Assembly (NCBI GenBank): GCA_028751875.1
Contig: CM054143.1
Location: forward strand, 65,533,075 to 65,597,074
Direction of reading: 5' to 3'
Length of the DNA stretch: 64,000 nucleotides
DNA from: Rapana venosa
Taxonomy: Eukaryota; Mollusca; Gastropoda; Neogastropoda; Muricidae
Below are positions 1 through 11,664 of this stretch, piece after piece. The notes under the pieces were generated by a model. That model was not told the origin of the DNA, made no database searches, and saw nothing but the letters and a program-made list of their open reading frames with translations. Within the stretch, counting starts at the first letter, position 1, and every line of letters begins with the position of its first letter. A program made the translations under genes and the position numbers.

Positions 1-264
1 AGGGTGTGTGTGTGTGTGTGTGTGTGTGTGAGTGGTGTGTGTGTGTGAGTGAGTGAGTGTGTGTGTGTGTGTGTGTGTGGTGTGTGTGTGTGTGTGTGTG
101 AAGGGGTCAGGTGGGGGTGGGGGGGTGACGCGTACGCACAAATCTATATCTGTGCATATTTGCGTGCATGACTGTTCACATACATATTATGTTGTGTTCT
201 GTTGTGTTTTGTTGTTGTTGTTGTTGTTGTTGTGGTGGTGGTGGTGCTTGTGGTGTGGTGTGTG

Positions 265-328
<64 letters not shown>

Positions 329-363
329 ATGCTTGTGTGTGAGCGTGTGCTTGTGTGTGTGTG
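1..363. repeat. GT microsatellites with a GTT/GGT tract
   Basis: Two (GT)n runs, about 1-100 and 247-363, flank a GTT/GGT tract at 207-246. Reading frames here are Cys/Val or His/Thr repeats and are not coding. Confidence 0.95.
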
Positions 364-586
364 AGACGTCGAGTCAAAATGATCTTTACTGGGGGTAAAA
401 GAATATGTTTACACAACTTTTTTCATCCTACCCTCAAACAAAAATCAAGAAAACTGATAAAAGCAAATGAAAGACAGTGTTAATCTCTCTTAGAAAGAAC
501 AAAATGAGCGAGGAAAAATGTGTTTAGTCATTTATTATTTATTTATTATTTTATCATTTTGTTTCAAGGATAATGGAATAAACATT

Positions 587-589
<3 letters not shown>

Positions 590-626
<37 letters not shown>

Positions 627-794
627 GTGATAATCTTTATTCTTAAGGGTTACAGATAACTATTGACATACTTTTTTCATCCGGCCCTTACCCTGAGAAG
701 GTACTATCCTTAATGATCAGGGCTAATAGTTTGAAGTAAATGTCACATTTAAAAAATGTTAAAAATTGGTAACTAACCATAAAAAAAACAATTT

Positions 795-884
<90 letters not shown>

Positions 885-895
885 GAGCGAGAGAG
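590..895. repeat. (GT)n, then (GA)n/(GACA)n microsatellites
   Basis: (GT)n lies at 590-625 and a GA tract changing to GACA units at 799-889. Between them is AT-rich DNA with no recognisable gene. The short segment just before the GT run ('aaggataatggaataa') resembles the inverted 3' end of the SINE called SINE-A here. Confidence 0.85.
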
Positions 896-1319
896 AATTT
901 CGAACAAATATTTCCAAGACTTGTCAGTATGGCCTGTCAAAACTTGCCCTTCCTTGCCCTTCCTAATAAGATCGAATCTTAGTTAAAACCACCACCACCA
1001 CCACCATCACCAACAGCAGCGGCAGCAGCGACAACAACATGTGTGCTTTTCCCTTCAAGCCAAGCTCTGAACGGACTGACTGAGCACGCTGTCCTCAGCA
1101 CGCAGTCACAAAGATGACATTCACTTTCGATGACTCCCCGTGGAGATGCTGGGGGCCTGTCAGCATTAATAGCATCCCCACCTTCTGGAAGTTCTGTGCT
1201 GGGGATTCCCTCTTTTCTATCACTCTTTTTCTTTCTGCTTTCTTTGTTTTCTTCCTGCCACCTCTTTTTTGTCCGTTGTTTGCCTTCTTGGTCCATTCTG
1301 TTCTCTTTCTGGGAAGGAA

Positions 1320-1650
1320 GGTGGCACGATGGTTAAGACGTTTGCCTGCCAACAAGTAAACCGTGAGGTTCTGGGTTTGATTCCCAGCCTCGCCCTTTCT
1401 TCCCAGTTTGACAAAAAAATCGAACTGAATGTCAAAGTCCTTCGGATGAGACTATAAACCGAGGCCCCGTGTGCGAACGCATGCAGAACATCTTGCGCAC
1501 ACGTTAAATCCTGTTCCGCTTTTCGAAAGAGTAGGCCATTGTGTGCCGGTGGGAACAGATGACAAAATTTACAAAACCGCATACACACGGGGACTGGATG
1601 TAAAAAAGCACTTGAGTGCTTATTCCATTGTCTTCGATATTAAAAAAAAA
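1320..1650 (+). mobile_element. SINE-A copy 1 (tRNA-derived)
   Basis: The head has a box A-like 'TGGTTAAGACG' near 1331 and a box B 'GGTTTGATTCC' near 1373, so it is tRNA-derived with an internal pol III promoter. The body carries the family signature 'GTAGGCCATTGTGTGCCGG', then a 'GGGGACTGGATGTAAAAAAG' module and an A-rich end. It is directly followed by the 3' tail of the CR1/L2-type LINE. Family-level identification is by eye from the repeated copies in this window. Confidence 0.8.
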
Positions 1651-1718
1651 GTGCTTTGATTTGTTGCTTTACAAGATTCAGCGCTATATACATTCCATAC
1701 ATTATTATTATTATTATT
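1651..1718 (+). mobile_element. Solo LINE 3' tail fused to SINE-A
   Basis: The stretch has the TTTGATTTG, 'AGCGCTATATA', 'ATTCCAT' and (ATT)n order seen at the 3' ends of the LINE copies at 8.9, 50.4, 54.5 and 61.7 kb. It starts immediately after the A-run of the SINE in the same orientation. This suggests either that the SINE uses the LINE 3' end for mobilisation or that a short LINE copy inserted at its tail. Confidence 0.7.
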
Positions 1719-2500
1719 CTGTTTGCCCTTTTCCCCCAGAAAGACTTAAAAGAACAATGTTGTCCCACGCTTAAGTCGGATGCGCTGGGCCTGACCTGTC
1801 AGGCGCTTAACGGCAGCACAACGCATTTTCGCTCATATGACAGACAACAAGAGTTGCTGTCTGAGCGTTCGACGACGACGACGAAGAAAAAGTGTGGGTA
1901 ACGGTTTCGGTCAAAATTGGCAAATATCTTTTTGTTCCACTTGCACATAAGTAGGATAGTATTTTTTTTAAAAATCTAAAACGATTATCACCCAAACGAA
2001 CTAAAATATTTCTATTGCAACAATGTTTTGGGGAAAAAAACCTAGATGAAACACACCTGGACACCACATTATGAGTGGACCCACGAACTTTTCTTTGGGT
2101 AGTTTTGAGTAAAACGTCCAATCCCATTTTGGTGATTTCACTAACTGAAGAGCCACTCCCTTCTGACAGAGTGAGGCAAAGAGATGTACGTTCATCATAG
2201 GAGGGTAAGGGCCAACTGCTAAAGTTTGATTTGAAAGCAGAAGAAATAATGGGTGCCCTTTCATTTATCATTTTTCCTTTACCCCGCTGGCTTTGAACTG
2301 AAAATAATGTTTCCACACCGTCATTATTGATTTCTGTTTCACCACCATTGCCATCATAGTTGATAGATGCTAACCGACATATAGTGCATATGCAAAGTAA
2401 TACGCTTGGCCTGATAATATATCATTTAAAAAAATGTTTAAAATTAATAAAGAACATACAAAAAAATAAAAGGGAAGTGGTACTTCGACAATGGCAAATT
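1719..2500. other. No gene recognised
   Basis: AT-rich intergenic DNA. A 169-codon minus-strand frame (2316-1807) crosses it, but it has no recognisable domain and a low-complexity Ser run, so I do not call it. Confidence 0.6.
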
Positions 2501-2504
2501 AAAT

Positions 2505-2605
2505 AAACGTCTTACACACATACAGTCTCACACACACAGTCACACACACACACACACACACACGAGTTCAAGATTCAATTCCTTTGAACCCCCCCCCCCC
2601 CCTCC
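2505..2605. repeat. (CA)n and poly-C tract
   Basis: CA repeats lie at about 2513-2563 and a C-run at 2589-2602. Confidence 0.9.
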
Positions 2606-2814
2606 CTCCCGCTTGTGGTATGGAGGATTACAAGGACATTTAAACGGAAAATGAACCCAACATTTAAAAATACCATCAGTACCAACAGAAACTGAAAAAC
2701 AAGTGTTAAGTATGGACGGAAGCAGTAATAGTAAAATAATCAGGGAGCTTGTGACAGATGCAACATTTGATCAGAGCATAGACATGTACATCTGGTAAAC
2801 AAGTTCACACACAC

Positions 2815-2957
2815 ACACGTTCCGCTTCTCGGAAGAGTAGGCCATTGTGTGCCAGTGGGAACGAATGACAATATTGATAAAATTGCATACACAAGGGGAC
2901 CTGATTTTAATATTTTAAAAAAGCGATGAGTGCTTATTCCATTATCCTCGAAATAAA

Positions 2958-2965
<8 letters not shown>
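2815..2965 (+). mobile_element. SINE-A, 5'-truncated
   Basis: It begins at the 'GTTCCGCTTCTCGGAAGAG' part of the body and keeps the 'GTAGGCCATTGTGTGCC' signature and the 'TATTCCATTATCCTCGAAAT' end. It runs into a CA repeat. The tRNA head is missing. Confidence 0.8.
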
Positions 2966-2994
<29 letters not shown>

Positions 2995-3395
2995 AACAAA
3001 AACACTCAAGAAAGAACTCTCCCATCTACCATCCCCGCCCACCACCCACCACCCTCCCCGTCCCAAACCTAAAAAACTCAGTCACACAGACTAGGCAAAG
3101 GGAGGGCAGTGACAAGTACGACACGTGACACCATCCACTGTAGGGCTGTACAGTGACTGCAAGTCACAGCCCCCATGATGCTATGCAAAGCAGTTCTATT
3201 CAACACACTGCACTCACAGAAAAGCAGGACAGTGCAGCACATACACTGCAATACAGTGCAGCAGTATAAAAACAAACGAATGTATACAACACGACATAAT
3301 TATAGGCCTACAATCCAATAAAAAGAGATATGTACAACACCACACATTCCAATAATATAGCCAACAAAACACGACATACAAGACCAGACTAGATG

Positions 3396-5065
3396 TCAAC
3401 ACAAAACACCACACCTCACCTCACCACACACCACCAACCTCACCTCACCACACACCACCACACATTACCACACCATACATTACCACAACATCCACACCAT
3501 ACCACACCACACATTACCACACCAACCACAACACACACACACATTACCACACCATACCACCCACACATTACACACACCACCACACATTACCACACATACC
3601 ACCACACACACACCACCACACATTACCCACCACACACACACATTACACATCCACCACATTACCACCACACAACACCCACCACACACATTACCACACCACA
3701 CACACCACACATTACACACTACCACACCAACATTACCATCCATACCACCACACACCACACACCACCACACATTACCACACCACACCACACACCACACATT
3801 ACCACACAATACCACACCACACACCACACCACACACATTACCCACCACACACACATTACCACCACCACCACACATTACCACACCACCCCACCACCACTAC
3901 ATACCACCACACCACACATTAACCAACCACACATTACCACACACACCACATTACACCATACACCACACACCACACCACACAATTACCACACCACACATTA
4001 CACACCACACCACCACACACATTCCACACCACACCAACATACACACCACACCACCACACATTACCACACCACACACCACCACACATTACCACACCAACCA
4101 CACACATTACCAACAACCACACAACCACACCACCACACTTACCACACCACACACACACAACCACACATACCACAAACCCACTACCACACCTACCACACCA
4201 CACATTACCACACCATACCACACCACCACACATTACCACACCACACTACCACCACACATTACCACACACACATTACCACACCATACTAAACACACATTAC
4301 ACCACACACCACCACACATTACCACACACCATTACCACACCACCACACATTACACCCACACCAACCACACATTACCCACCACACATTACCACACCAACAT
4401 TACCACAACCACACACCACACATTACCACAAACACCACACATTACCAACACATTACCATACCACACCACACATTACACACCATACCACACCACACATTAC
4501 CACACCAACTTACCACACCAACACACACCACACATTACACACCACACACCACACCATACCACACACCACACATTCCACACACAACACCAACATTACCACA
4601 ACACTACACACACCACACATTACCACACCACACATTGCCACACATTACACACCATACATTCCACACCATACCTCACACACCACACCACACCACATCACAC
4701 ACCACCACACCACACCAATTCACCACACTTCACCACACTACACCACACCAGACACCTCACATCACAATCACACCACACCACACCATAACCTCACCCACCA
4801 CCACCCCAAACTACACCACACCACACCACGCTACCCCACACACACAACACCAACACACACAACACACGCTACCACAACACCACACACCACGCTCACACAA
4901 CACCACGCTACACCACAAAACCCACCACACAACACCACGCTACACCACACAACACCACACAACACCACGCTACACCACACAACACCACGCAACACCACGC
5001 TACACCACACAACACCACACGCTACACCACACACCACACACCACGCTACACCACACCACAATTCC
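3396..5065. repeat. CA-rich satellite with ATTAC-bearing units
   Basis: Imperfect tandem repeat of CACACCACACATTACC-like units of variable length. The + strand has no G at all from 3396 to 4636. The distal part (4637-5065) mutates to 'CACCACGCTACACCACAC' units. Stop-free frames on both strands (His/Thr/Pro one way, Cys/Val/Gly the other) are a by-product of the composition. Confidence 0.95.
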
Positions 5066-6360
5066 AACACACACAGGCAAAAGCCTGGAGAGCAAAAGGA
5101 AGGAGGAAAATGGGAGGAGTAATCATATCCTGAGAAGTGCAGGCACCTAAGCTCCAGAGACAATGACCTGGGGGAGGGGGGTGTAGCAGGAGAATAAAGT
5201 TAATGGCAGTGGAGAGGAGGGAAGGAGGGAGGGAAAGATATCGACCAAGCCACACAACCCACAAAGAAATAGTCGGGGAGGAGAGGGGGAAGGGGGGTTG
5301 AAACGTTCACGCTTTAATGTGTTTGATAAGCAGTTACATCACGTATGGCTGGATGTACAACGCAGCAACACGCAAAAAGGGGGAGTTGCCAAGAGCCATA
5401 TAAGGGAGGTGTCAGTGACAGATTCCTTCACTGCACCACTCCACGTAGTGACCAGTGTATGGTCAGCTCCTACAGGAAGCAAATCACCTGCCCAGACACC
5501 AAAGAGCCAGGAAGACAGCATTTTCTTTTTGAAGCAAACTTCCAAAGAGTCGTAACATTTGTCCCCCTTTTTGCTCTCTATTAACTGCAGTACTGAGTGA
5601 CCTGCTGCCGTCATTGCGTGAGTGACTGAGATAATATTATTATTATTATTATTATTATTATTATGGTGTTTGGCATTGTTTGTTGATGTTTTTCTCTGTC
5701 AGTCTGTGTGTTTTGGCTGTCTACCGTTCTGTCTATCTTTCTGTTACAGGATGAAGTATTTTATAAGTGAATGTTTCGGATTTTGTTGTAGGCCTATTTG
5801 GTTTTTAAGAGATTCATGACTTTAACACTGATTGCAGTGATGATGAATTTCAGTGTTTTTTTATTAAACAATTTTGGCTGTTGTATCAATACCTATCCAT
5901 TGTTAATCTCTCTCTCTCACTTTGTAGGTTAAACTTAGATACATACCAGTCAATGTATTCATTGTATCCTTTTGTTTCTAGATCCATTGTTATTTAGAGT
6001 TTACAATTTCTGATGTAATAATTGTATGTGCATCAATGGTTAAAGGACACTCTAAGGCTTTTGTGATCAACGTATTATGCAATGGATTATGCACGCATGC
6101 ATACATACATGCATGTGTATGAGAGCGCATACGTCTAAGTTCATGCGTAAGTACAAGCGTACATGCATCCATACAAAGAGGCATGACCTGTTTTAGATAC
6201 CTATTGTTAAATAATTGGCTGATGTCAAATCGAATAATGTAACACGCGTGTTATTATGTGCATGTGTGTAGTTCTCATTGTGGTTGGCCTGCTCTTCTCT
6301 GCTGGGAGTATTGTACTGCCCCAGCGTTGGAGAGTCTTCATGCGGGCTGTTAGCACCACA
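5066..6360. other. Intergenic; (ATT)n only
   Basis: I see no gene, RNA or clear mobile element. An (ATT)n run lies at about 5632-5663. Short pyrimidine tracts and a purine-rich stretch around 5200-5300 have no further signal. Confidence 0.6.
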
Positions 6361-6368
6361 CAAGATCA

Positions 6369-6541
6369 CATGCTGGGTATGTTGGCGTGTGAGCAAGGCG
6401 TTTTAAGTGGGTTTTTTAATCCCCAAAGTCGGAATGCGGCTGCCTTAGGGTGGACAAAAACGGCTCTGTACGCAATATCTTACCTTTTTTTAAAACTTAG
6501 GGGCTGTGGCCAAAGAACAGTAAAACCACCACCACCACCAC

Positions 6542-6579
<38 letters not shown>

Positions 6580-6600
6580 AAAGTTGTTTTTTACACAGAA
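6369..6600. repeat. Dispersed-repeat modules plus (ACC)n(AAC)n
   Basis: 'CATGCTGGGTATGTTGG' at 6369 matches a motif repeated at 28,845 and 29,221 and inverted at 7255 and 8366. The 'AAGTCGGAATGCGGCTGCC' module at about 6425 recurs at 7050, 17,800, 33,030 and inverted elsewhere. A trinucleotide run follows at 6525-6579. Confidence 0.65.
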
Positions 6601-6694
6601 CCCTCCGTTTACAGTTATATTCTAACGACACGTAGGACAATGCAGTCAGAACTTAAATCATGTATTTCCTGTGGGTAAAATCCCCTGAAACAGA

Positions 6695-6763
6695 TGGGTC
6701 AGGAGATTTGAACCCTCGGCCTGTGAAGACTCCAGATCCTACGCATTAACCACTGACCCCCCT
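6695..6763 (-). mobile_element. tRNA-derived sequence (SINE head or tRNA pseudogene)
   Basis: Read on the minus strand it starts GGGGGTC, has a box A-like 'AGTGGTTAATGCG', a box B 'GGTTCAAATCT' and ends GACCCA, so GGGTC/GACCC can pair as an acceptor stem. The length of about 69 nt fits a tRNA. It probably heads a SINE. I could not confirm a full cloverleaf. Confidence 0.55.
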
Positions 6764-7044
6764 GTGGGCTTCAGGTCCAGTCTAAAAGCACGTTCTTTTC
6801 AGCACCTACAATTCACGCTCTACTCTGGAGTATATATCAAACGCCCTCACGGCGTAAGCACCAGACCCTCGTATCATACTTACCGCCGAATTCGCAGTGG
6901 GCTTAGTTTCACCTTGAAAGCACCACACTTGCAAAGCAGTCGTTTGTTTCGGATCGTCACCGAAATGTCCGTTTGAGGAGATATCCCTCCCCACCCCCCT
7001 CCCCCCATAGAGTTGACATTAGCCCTGATTCTGCTCCCTGAACG

Positions 7045-7115
7045 TCCTTCAAATGACACTATCCCCGAAGTCGGCATGCAGCTACCTCCATGGCGGCTAA
7101 AAACGGTTGCATACG
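7045..7115 (+). mobile_element. SINE 3' module fragment
   Basis: It carries 'CCCGAAGTCGGCATGCAGCT' followed by a GGCGGCTAAAAACGG segment, matching the module at 6425, 17,800 and 33,030. Confidence 0.55.
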
Positions 7116-7333
7116 AGGTATGAGACCAAAGAGGCTGTACGCCAAGATGCGGAGTGCCAGCTCACCGGGAACACCCTGTGCCCGCCTAAAAACCAACACC
7201 CCTGGCCACATGGTATAGAAGAGCAGGCCAGCTATACAAGGGGAATAGGCGACACAAACATACCTAGCATGCGCCCTGAGATCAGCCAGGCTCCGGAACC
7301 ACTCCTCAAGGAGTTCCGGATCAAGTCTGTAGC

Positions 7334-7455
7334 TGACGTCACGTGATGCATAGAGGGCGTGGCAATCGCCTCTCGTCACTGGGTTGACTGACGTCACCTA
7401 TCACGTGACCTTGTTTGGGTGCAGCGGCATGGTGTTGTCAGGCAAAATGGCCGAC
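7334..7455. promoter_or_regulatory. Candidate promoter: two CRE plus E-box pairs
   Basis: Perfect CRE palindromes TGACGTCA lie at 7334-7341 and 7389-7396. Each is next to TCACGTGA (7339-7346, overlapping, and 7401-7408). A YY1-like 'CAAAATGGCCGACC' follows at about 7443. The only reading frame from that ATG is 15 codons and has no good splice donor, so no gene is called. Confidence 0.4.
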
Positions 7456-7459
7456 CGTC

Positions 7460-7985
7460 CCCATATTTCACCTTCCTATTTGCATACGACCTGAAAACTT
7501 AATGAGGCAGGTCACAGTGGAATAACAGTGCAGCCTTTAGTCAAGGTTTCAGTTGGTGTGCAGCCAACATAGCTTCAACGTGTTGTTTACATGGCGTGCA
7601 GATGTTCGGAGGGGGTGGGGAGAGTTATGGGGGTGGAGTGGGAGGGCTAAATATCCTAGAGGTTAGAGCATGTACTGGTAATGGGATGGTGACTGATGGT
7701 GTGGACTGGAGTGTGGGTTGAGGCGCCCTTTCAAGTGGGTTCCTGCCCCTTGAAGTTCACATCGGTGCTGACTCCACTGACCCCTCCAAAGTTCTGTAAA
7801 AGTTAGGAAAGTCTGAACTGAGGGTCCCCTGTGCTGACACATGCAGAACACCTGGAACACGGGAACTTCATATGGAGAAATTTTACATGGAAGTGTATGA
7901 TAACACCTGACACATAGTTTGAACTAAAACACCCTGACAGTTTACATTCAGGCAGATATAGAAACGTGTCAACAACTCACAGATA
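7460..7985. other. No gene recognised
   Basis: Mixed-composition intergenic DNA. No domain, RNA or element is seen. Confidence 0.5.
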
Positions 7986-7989
7986 TAAA

Positions 7990-8152
7990 AAAAAACACAC
8001 ACACACAAAAATCGTTCTTTCAGGGTACATAAAAGTCACTATAGAAATGTCACATCACACACACGCACATATTCATACTTACACACATACACGCGCACAC
8101 ATTTCTACACACACACACACACACACATACACACACACGCTGTATATATGTA

Positions 8153-8194
<42 letters not shown>

Positions 8195-8205
8195 ATATAA
8201 CACAC
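7990..8205. repeat. (CA)n and (TA)n microsatellites
   Basis: CA-rich runs lie at 7994-8140 and a TA run at 8158-8200. Confidence 0.9.
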
Positions 8206-8419
8206 ACACACTATGATAACTTACATGCATGTAAATCTAGAAATATTATCACTTTCATGTCAGTAAATGTCCACCAAAACTTCCCAGTAGTCAAACGTTG
8301 TAACAGACCTCGTGTAGAGGAAGAGTAGAAAAGTAGACCTGTTACGGGCCTTGGCATAGATGGTACAAACATACCCAGCATGCACATTGCCCTTTGAAGA
8401 GGCATGGGCTCCGCAAATA

Positions 8420-8735
8420 CACTGACTGAAAAAGTCAGTGCAGTCCCCAAATGACTCCCTAATGACGTAACGAAGAAGTCAATGCAGTCTCCAAATAACT
8501 CCCTGATGACGTAATGAAGAAGTCAGTGTTGTTCCCAAACGACTCCCCAATGACTCCCCAATGACGTAACGAAGAAGTCAATGCAGTCTCCAAATGACTC
8601 CCCGATGATGTAATCAAGTCAATACAGTTCCCACATGACTCCCCAATGACGTAACGAAGAAGTCAATAACTCCCCCAAATGACTTCCAATGACTGAATGG
8701 AGAAGTTAGTACACTCCCCAAATGACTTCCCATAA
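8420..8735. repeat. Degenerate tandem repeat, about 45-bp unit, with TGACGTAA motifs
   Basis: About seven imperfect units read roughly 'AGTCAATGCAGTCTCC' then 'AAATGACTCCCCAATGACG' then TAACGAAGA. Exact TGACGTAA (CRE/ATF half-site type) occurs at 8463, 8507, 8562 and 8647. The array has indels and fades out near 8735. Confidence 0.75.
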
Positions 8736-8849
8736 AGTTCGCCAAAAAAGGTCAAACCATGATCTATAAACTTCCTCACAGCTGACATACAAGAAATATG
8801 AACAACAATTTCTTAACAGTTTACAAGCAGATCAATAGGAAAACGTTAG

Positions 8850-9132
8850 TGATGATGATGATGATGATGATGATGATAATAATAATAATAATAATAATAA
8901 ATAATAATAATAATAAATGGAACTTATATAGCCCTATATCTTGCAAAGACAAATCAAAGCGCATGCATTCAACCTAATCTTACACAGTCATACAACCAAT
9001 AACAAATAATCAATAGTTTAAAACAAACAGATATTGCAAACATGGTACGCTGCGGACCAAATCTATGAAATAAAATTGCAATAGTCAAATGTTTTTCAAA
9101 AGCGCGCGCGCGCGCGCACACACACACACACA

Positions 9133-9192
<60 letters not shown>

Positions 9193-9196
9193 ACAC

Positions 9197-9228
<32 letters not shown>

Positions 9229-10345
9229 ACACACACACACACAAGGTGGGATAGTTCTGATATGAAATAGGAGGGGGAAATCTTAGGTTTGAAATAAATA
9301 TGTCTTGAGGCTGGATTTAAAAGTGTCATAGCTAGGCTTCAGGCGAAGAGAGAGAGGGAGTTCATTCCAGGTCGATAGACCCGAAATAGAGAAAGAGCGG
9401 CGGCCAACAGTGGATTGGTTGAATCTAGGTATTCGTAGGCACAAGGTATCTGCAACAGAGCGGAGGGAACGTGAAGGAGTGTACAGGTTAAGACATTCAC
9501 AGAGGTAGGAGGGTGCAGTTTTGTGGAGACATTTGTAACAGAGGGTACTGATCTTATAGTTTACTCTCTGTGGCACAGGCAGCCAGTGGAGCGATCGCAA
9601 GAGAGGGGTAATGTGCTCAGTTTTTTTTAATTTCTGAGAACTAGTCGAGCTGTTGAGTTTTGTATACGTTGAAGGGAATGGATAGATGATGCTGGCAGAC
9701 CAGCCAGAAGAGAATTGCAATAGTCCAGACGTGAAAGAATGAGAGAAGTGACAAGTTTGGATGTTACATCGGTGGACAGGTACTTTCGAATGGCACTAAT
9801 ACACCGTAATTGATATTAGCATGACTGACAAGTCTGGGCGATGAATTTTTGCATAGAGAGTGTGTTGTCGATAACAACACCTAGATACTTCACAGCAGTG
9901 GATAGAGGGACTGATGTTTTGCCGAGTTCTATTGAAGCTGTTGTAATGGAAGAGAGTTTGTGTTTGGTCCCTACGAGAATGGCTTCGGTTTTATCTGCAT
10001 TTAGCTGTAATTTGTTCTGTGTCATCCAGTTTTGAATATCTTCAAAGCAGTAGGCCATATTTGTCAGGAGAGAAGGCATATTTTCAGGAGTAACACTGCT
10101 TTGAATCCGAGAGTCATCTGCGTAAAAATAATGGTTGATTTGATGACGGTTTATAATATGTGGCAGTGGTGCAGTGTAAAGAGTGAACAGAACAGGGCCT
10201 AGAACTGATCCCTATGGGACTCCGCATTCCAGTTTGACAGGTATTGATTGAATCTTGTTTACTGCAACTGTCTGAAATCGGTCAGTAAGGTATGAATTAA
10301 ACCAGGTGATCAGCAGGTCGAGTAAGATGGATCGTTTCCTTGTGT
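8850..10345 (-). mobile_element. CR1/L2-type LINE copy A, 5'-truncated
   Basis: Antisense non-LTR retrotransposon. From its 3' end: (AAT)n tail at 8877-8917, 'GCGCTATAT'-like tail box (here with CCC), a 3' UTR that holds a large CA repeat, then reverse-transcriptase coding sequence in pieces. Minus frame 9720-9283 encodes the C-terminal domain, with LHWLPVPQRVNYKISTL, the 'CLHKTAPSYLCE' stretch and 'STWNELPLSLR'. Minus frame 10079-9816 encodes 'KLQLNADKTEAILVG' and 'VKYLGVVIDNTLSM'. Upstream, at about 10,110, the minus strand reads FYADDS, the RT catalytic box. Frameshifts separate the pieces, and the endonuclease half is absent, so it is dead. Confidence 0.85.
9105..9242. repeat. (CG)n(CA)n microsatellite inside LINE copy A 3' UTR
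   Basis: A short GC-alternating run at about 9101-9117 passes into (CA)n to 9242. It sits within the 3' UTR at the place where LINE copies B, C, E and the 11.36 kb fragment also carry CA/GT repeats. Confidence 0.9.
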
Positions 10346-11355
10346 GTCAGGTATAGCCCCTAGATTGGCAATATCCATTGGGATTTTGATATAGCTTCAA
10401 CAACAACAACAACAACAACACAACAACAACAACAACAATAACCATCAGATGGCATAGAAAAGTCATAACAAATGACATGTTGTAGGCAGGTATACCTATC
10501 TATTATAATTATCAGTGACTCAGTGATGGGGATACAGACAACCCTCACTTTGAAGAAGATAATGACATGAATGCTGCACAGCCTTTTCCCCAGTGAGGAT
10601 GATGGTGGTGGTGGTGGTGATTATTATGACGATGATGATGATGATGATGAGAATGCCAAATCTCATGAAAATAAAAAATCCAAGGCATAAACCAAATTGA
10701 TGATAATGCTAATATTCAGAATGCCAAACCCCATGACTACAAAAGCCCTAGGCATAATATACAAATCCAATCACGTACAGGAAGCACAGCCAAATTCAAA
10801 TGCTGACAAAGCAATATATCTCCACCCCACTCCCAAACACACACGCCCAGATAAATTTGTCGATTATTTCGATAACAGCAAAATGCTACATAAAAGGAAG
10901 GCATTTGTTGCTTTGTTTTCAGTGTTGCTTTGTTTTCAGTGTTACTTTGTTTTCAGTGTTGCTTTGTTTTAAATGTTGTTTTGTTTAAATGTTGTTTTGT
11001 TTAAATGTTGCTCCCCCCCATCCTCCCCTGTGTGTTTATCTGTGTCTACTTAGTAGTTTGGCTTCTGGGTTTTTTTTATGTGCCCGTCTCAAATTAGCAT
11101 CTTCATTTGCATAAATCAAAACTCCCTGCCTGGATGATCCTCGTGTGACATACATGATTATAAAGGCTGTACTGGTTTGTTTTTTCAAACCTTGATCATT
11201 AATATGATCTCCCCTCGTTGTTTTCTCCCTTCCCTCTCCTGTTTCCGGACCCTGCCCTCCTCTCGTTCTCTCATGCTGAGATTTTCCTCTCCTCGTTCAT
11301 TTCATAGCTGCCCCTGCTTTCAAAAGCCAAAATTCCATCACCCTGCCAAAGTGTA
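10346..11355. repeat. Microsatellites and a 20-bp minisatellite; no gene
   Basis: (CAA)n lies at 10,399-10,438 and GGT/GAT runs at 10,598-10,650. About five units of a 'TTTGTTTTCAGTGTTGC' type 20-mer lie at 10,908-11,012. The rest is unremarkable intergenic DNA. Confidence 0.75.
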
Positions 11356-11357
11356 TA

Positions 11358-11359
<2 letters not shown>

Positions 11360-11392
<33 letters not shown>

Positions 11393-11558
11393 CATTTTGA
11401 CTTGTTAAAACTATTATTTGCTATTGGTTGCATGACTGTGTAAGAATGAGATGAGTGCAAGTGCTTTGATTTGTCTGTGGAAGATACAGCGCTGTATAGA
11501 TTTCATTTATTATTATTATTATTATTATTATTATATTATTATTATTAATTATTATTAT
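11360..11558 (+). mobile_element. LINE 3'-UTR fragment with GT repeat and (ATT)n tail
   Basis: Severely 5'-truncated copy of the CR1/L2-type LINE. It contains (TG)n at 11,362-11,392, 'GCTATTGGTTGCATGACTG' (matching LINE A and E 3' UTRs), the 'TTTGATTTGTCTGTGGAAGA' tail and (ATT)n. Confidence 0.75.
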
Positions 11559-11664
11559 TTCCCACACACAATGACGGTTATACGCTACTTTAGGTGGCTC
11601 ATCTTATTAACCCAGATTTCTTTACTTTCTTGGCTCAGGGTTGATGAGGAAATGTGCACATGCG

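Noticed and set aside
1807..2316. 169-codon minus-strand frame
   Set aside because: No recognisable domain, a Ser run from a GAC repeat, no splice or promoter support.
3393..4289. 298-codon His/Thr/Pro reading frame
   Set aside because: Same cause, in the first CA satellite.
7059..7397. 112-codon minus-strand frame
   Set aside because: It crosses dispersed SINE modules, and the peptide is not conserved in appearance.
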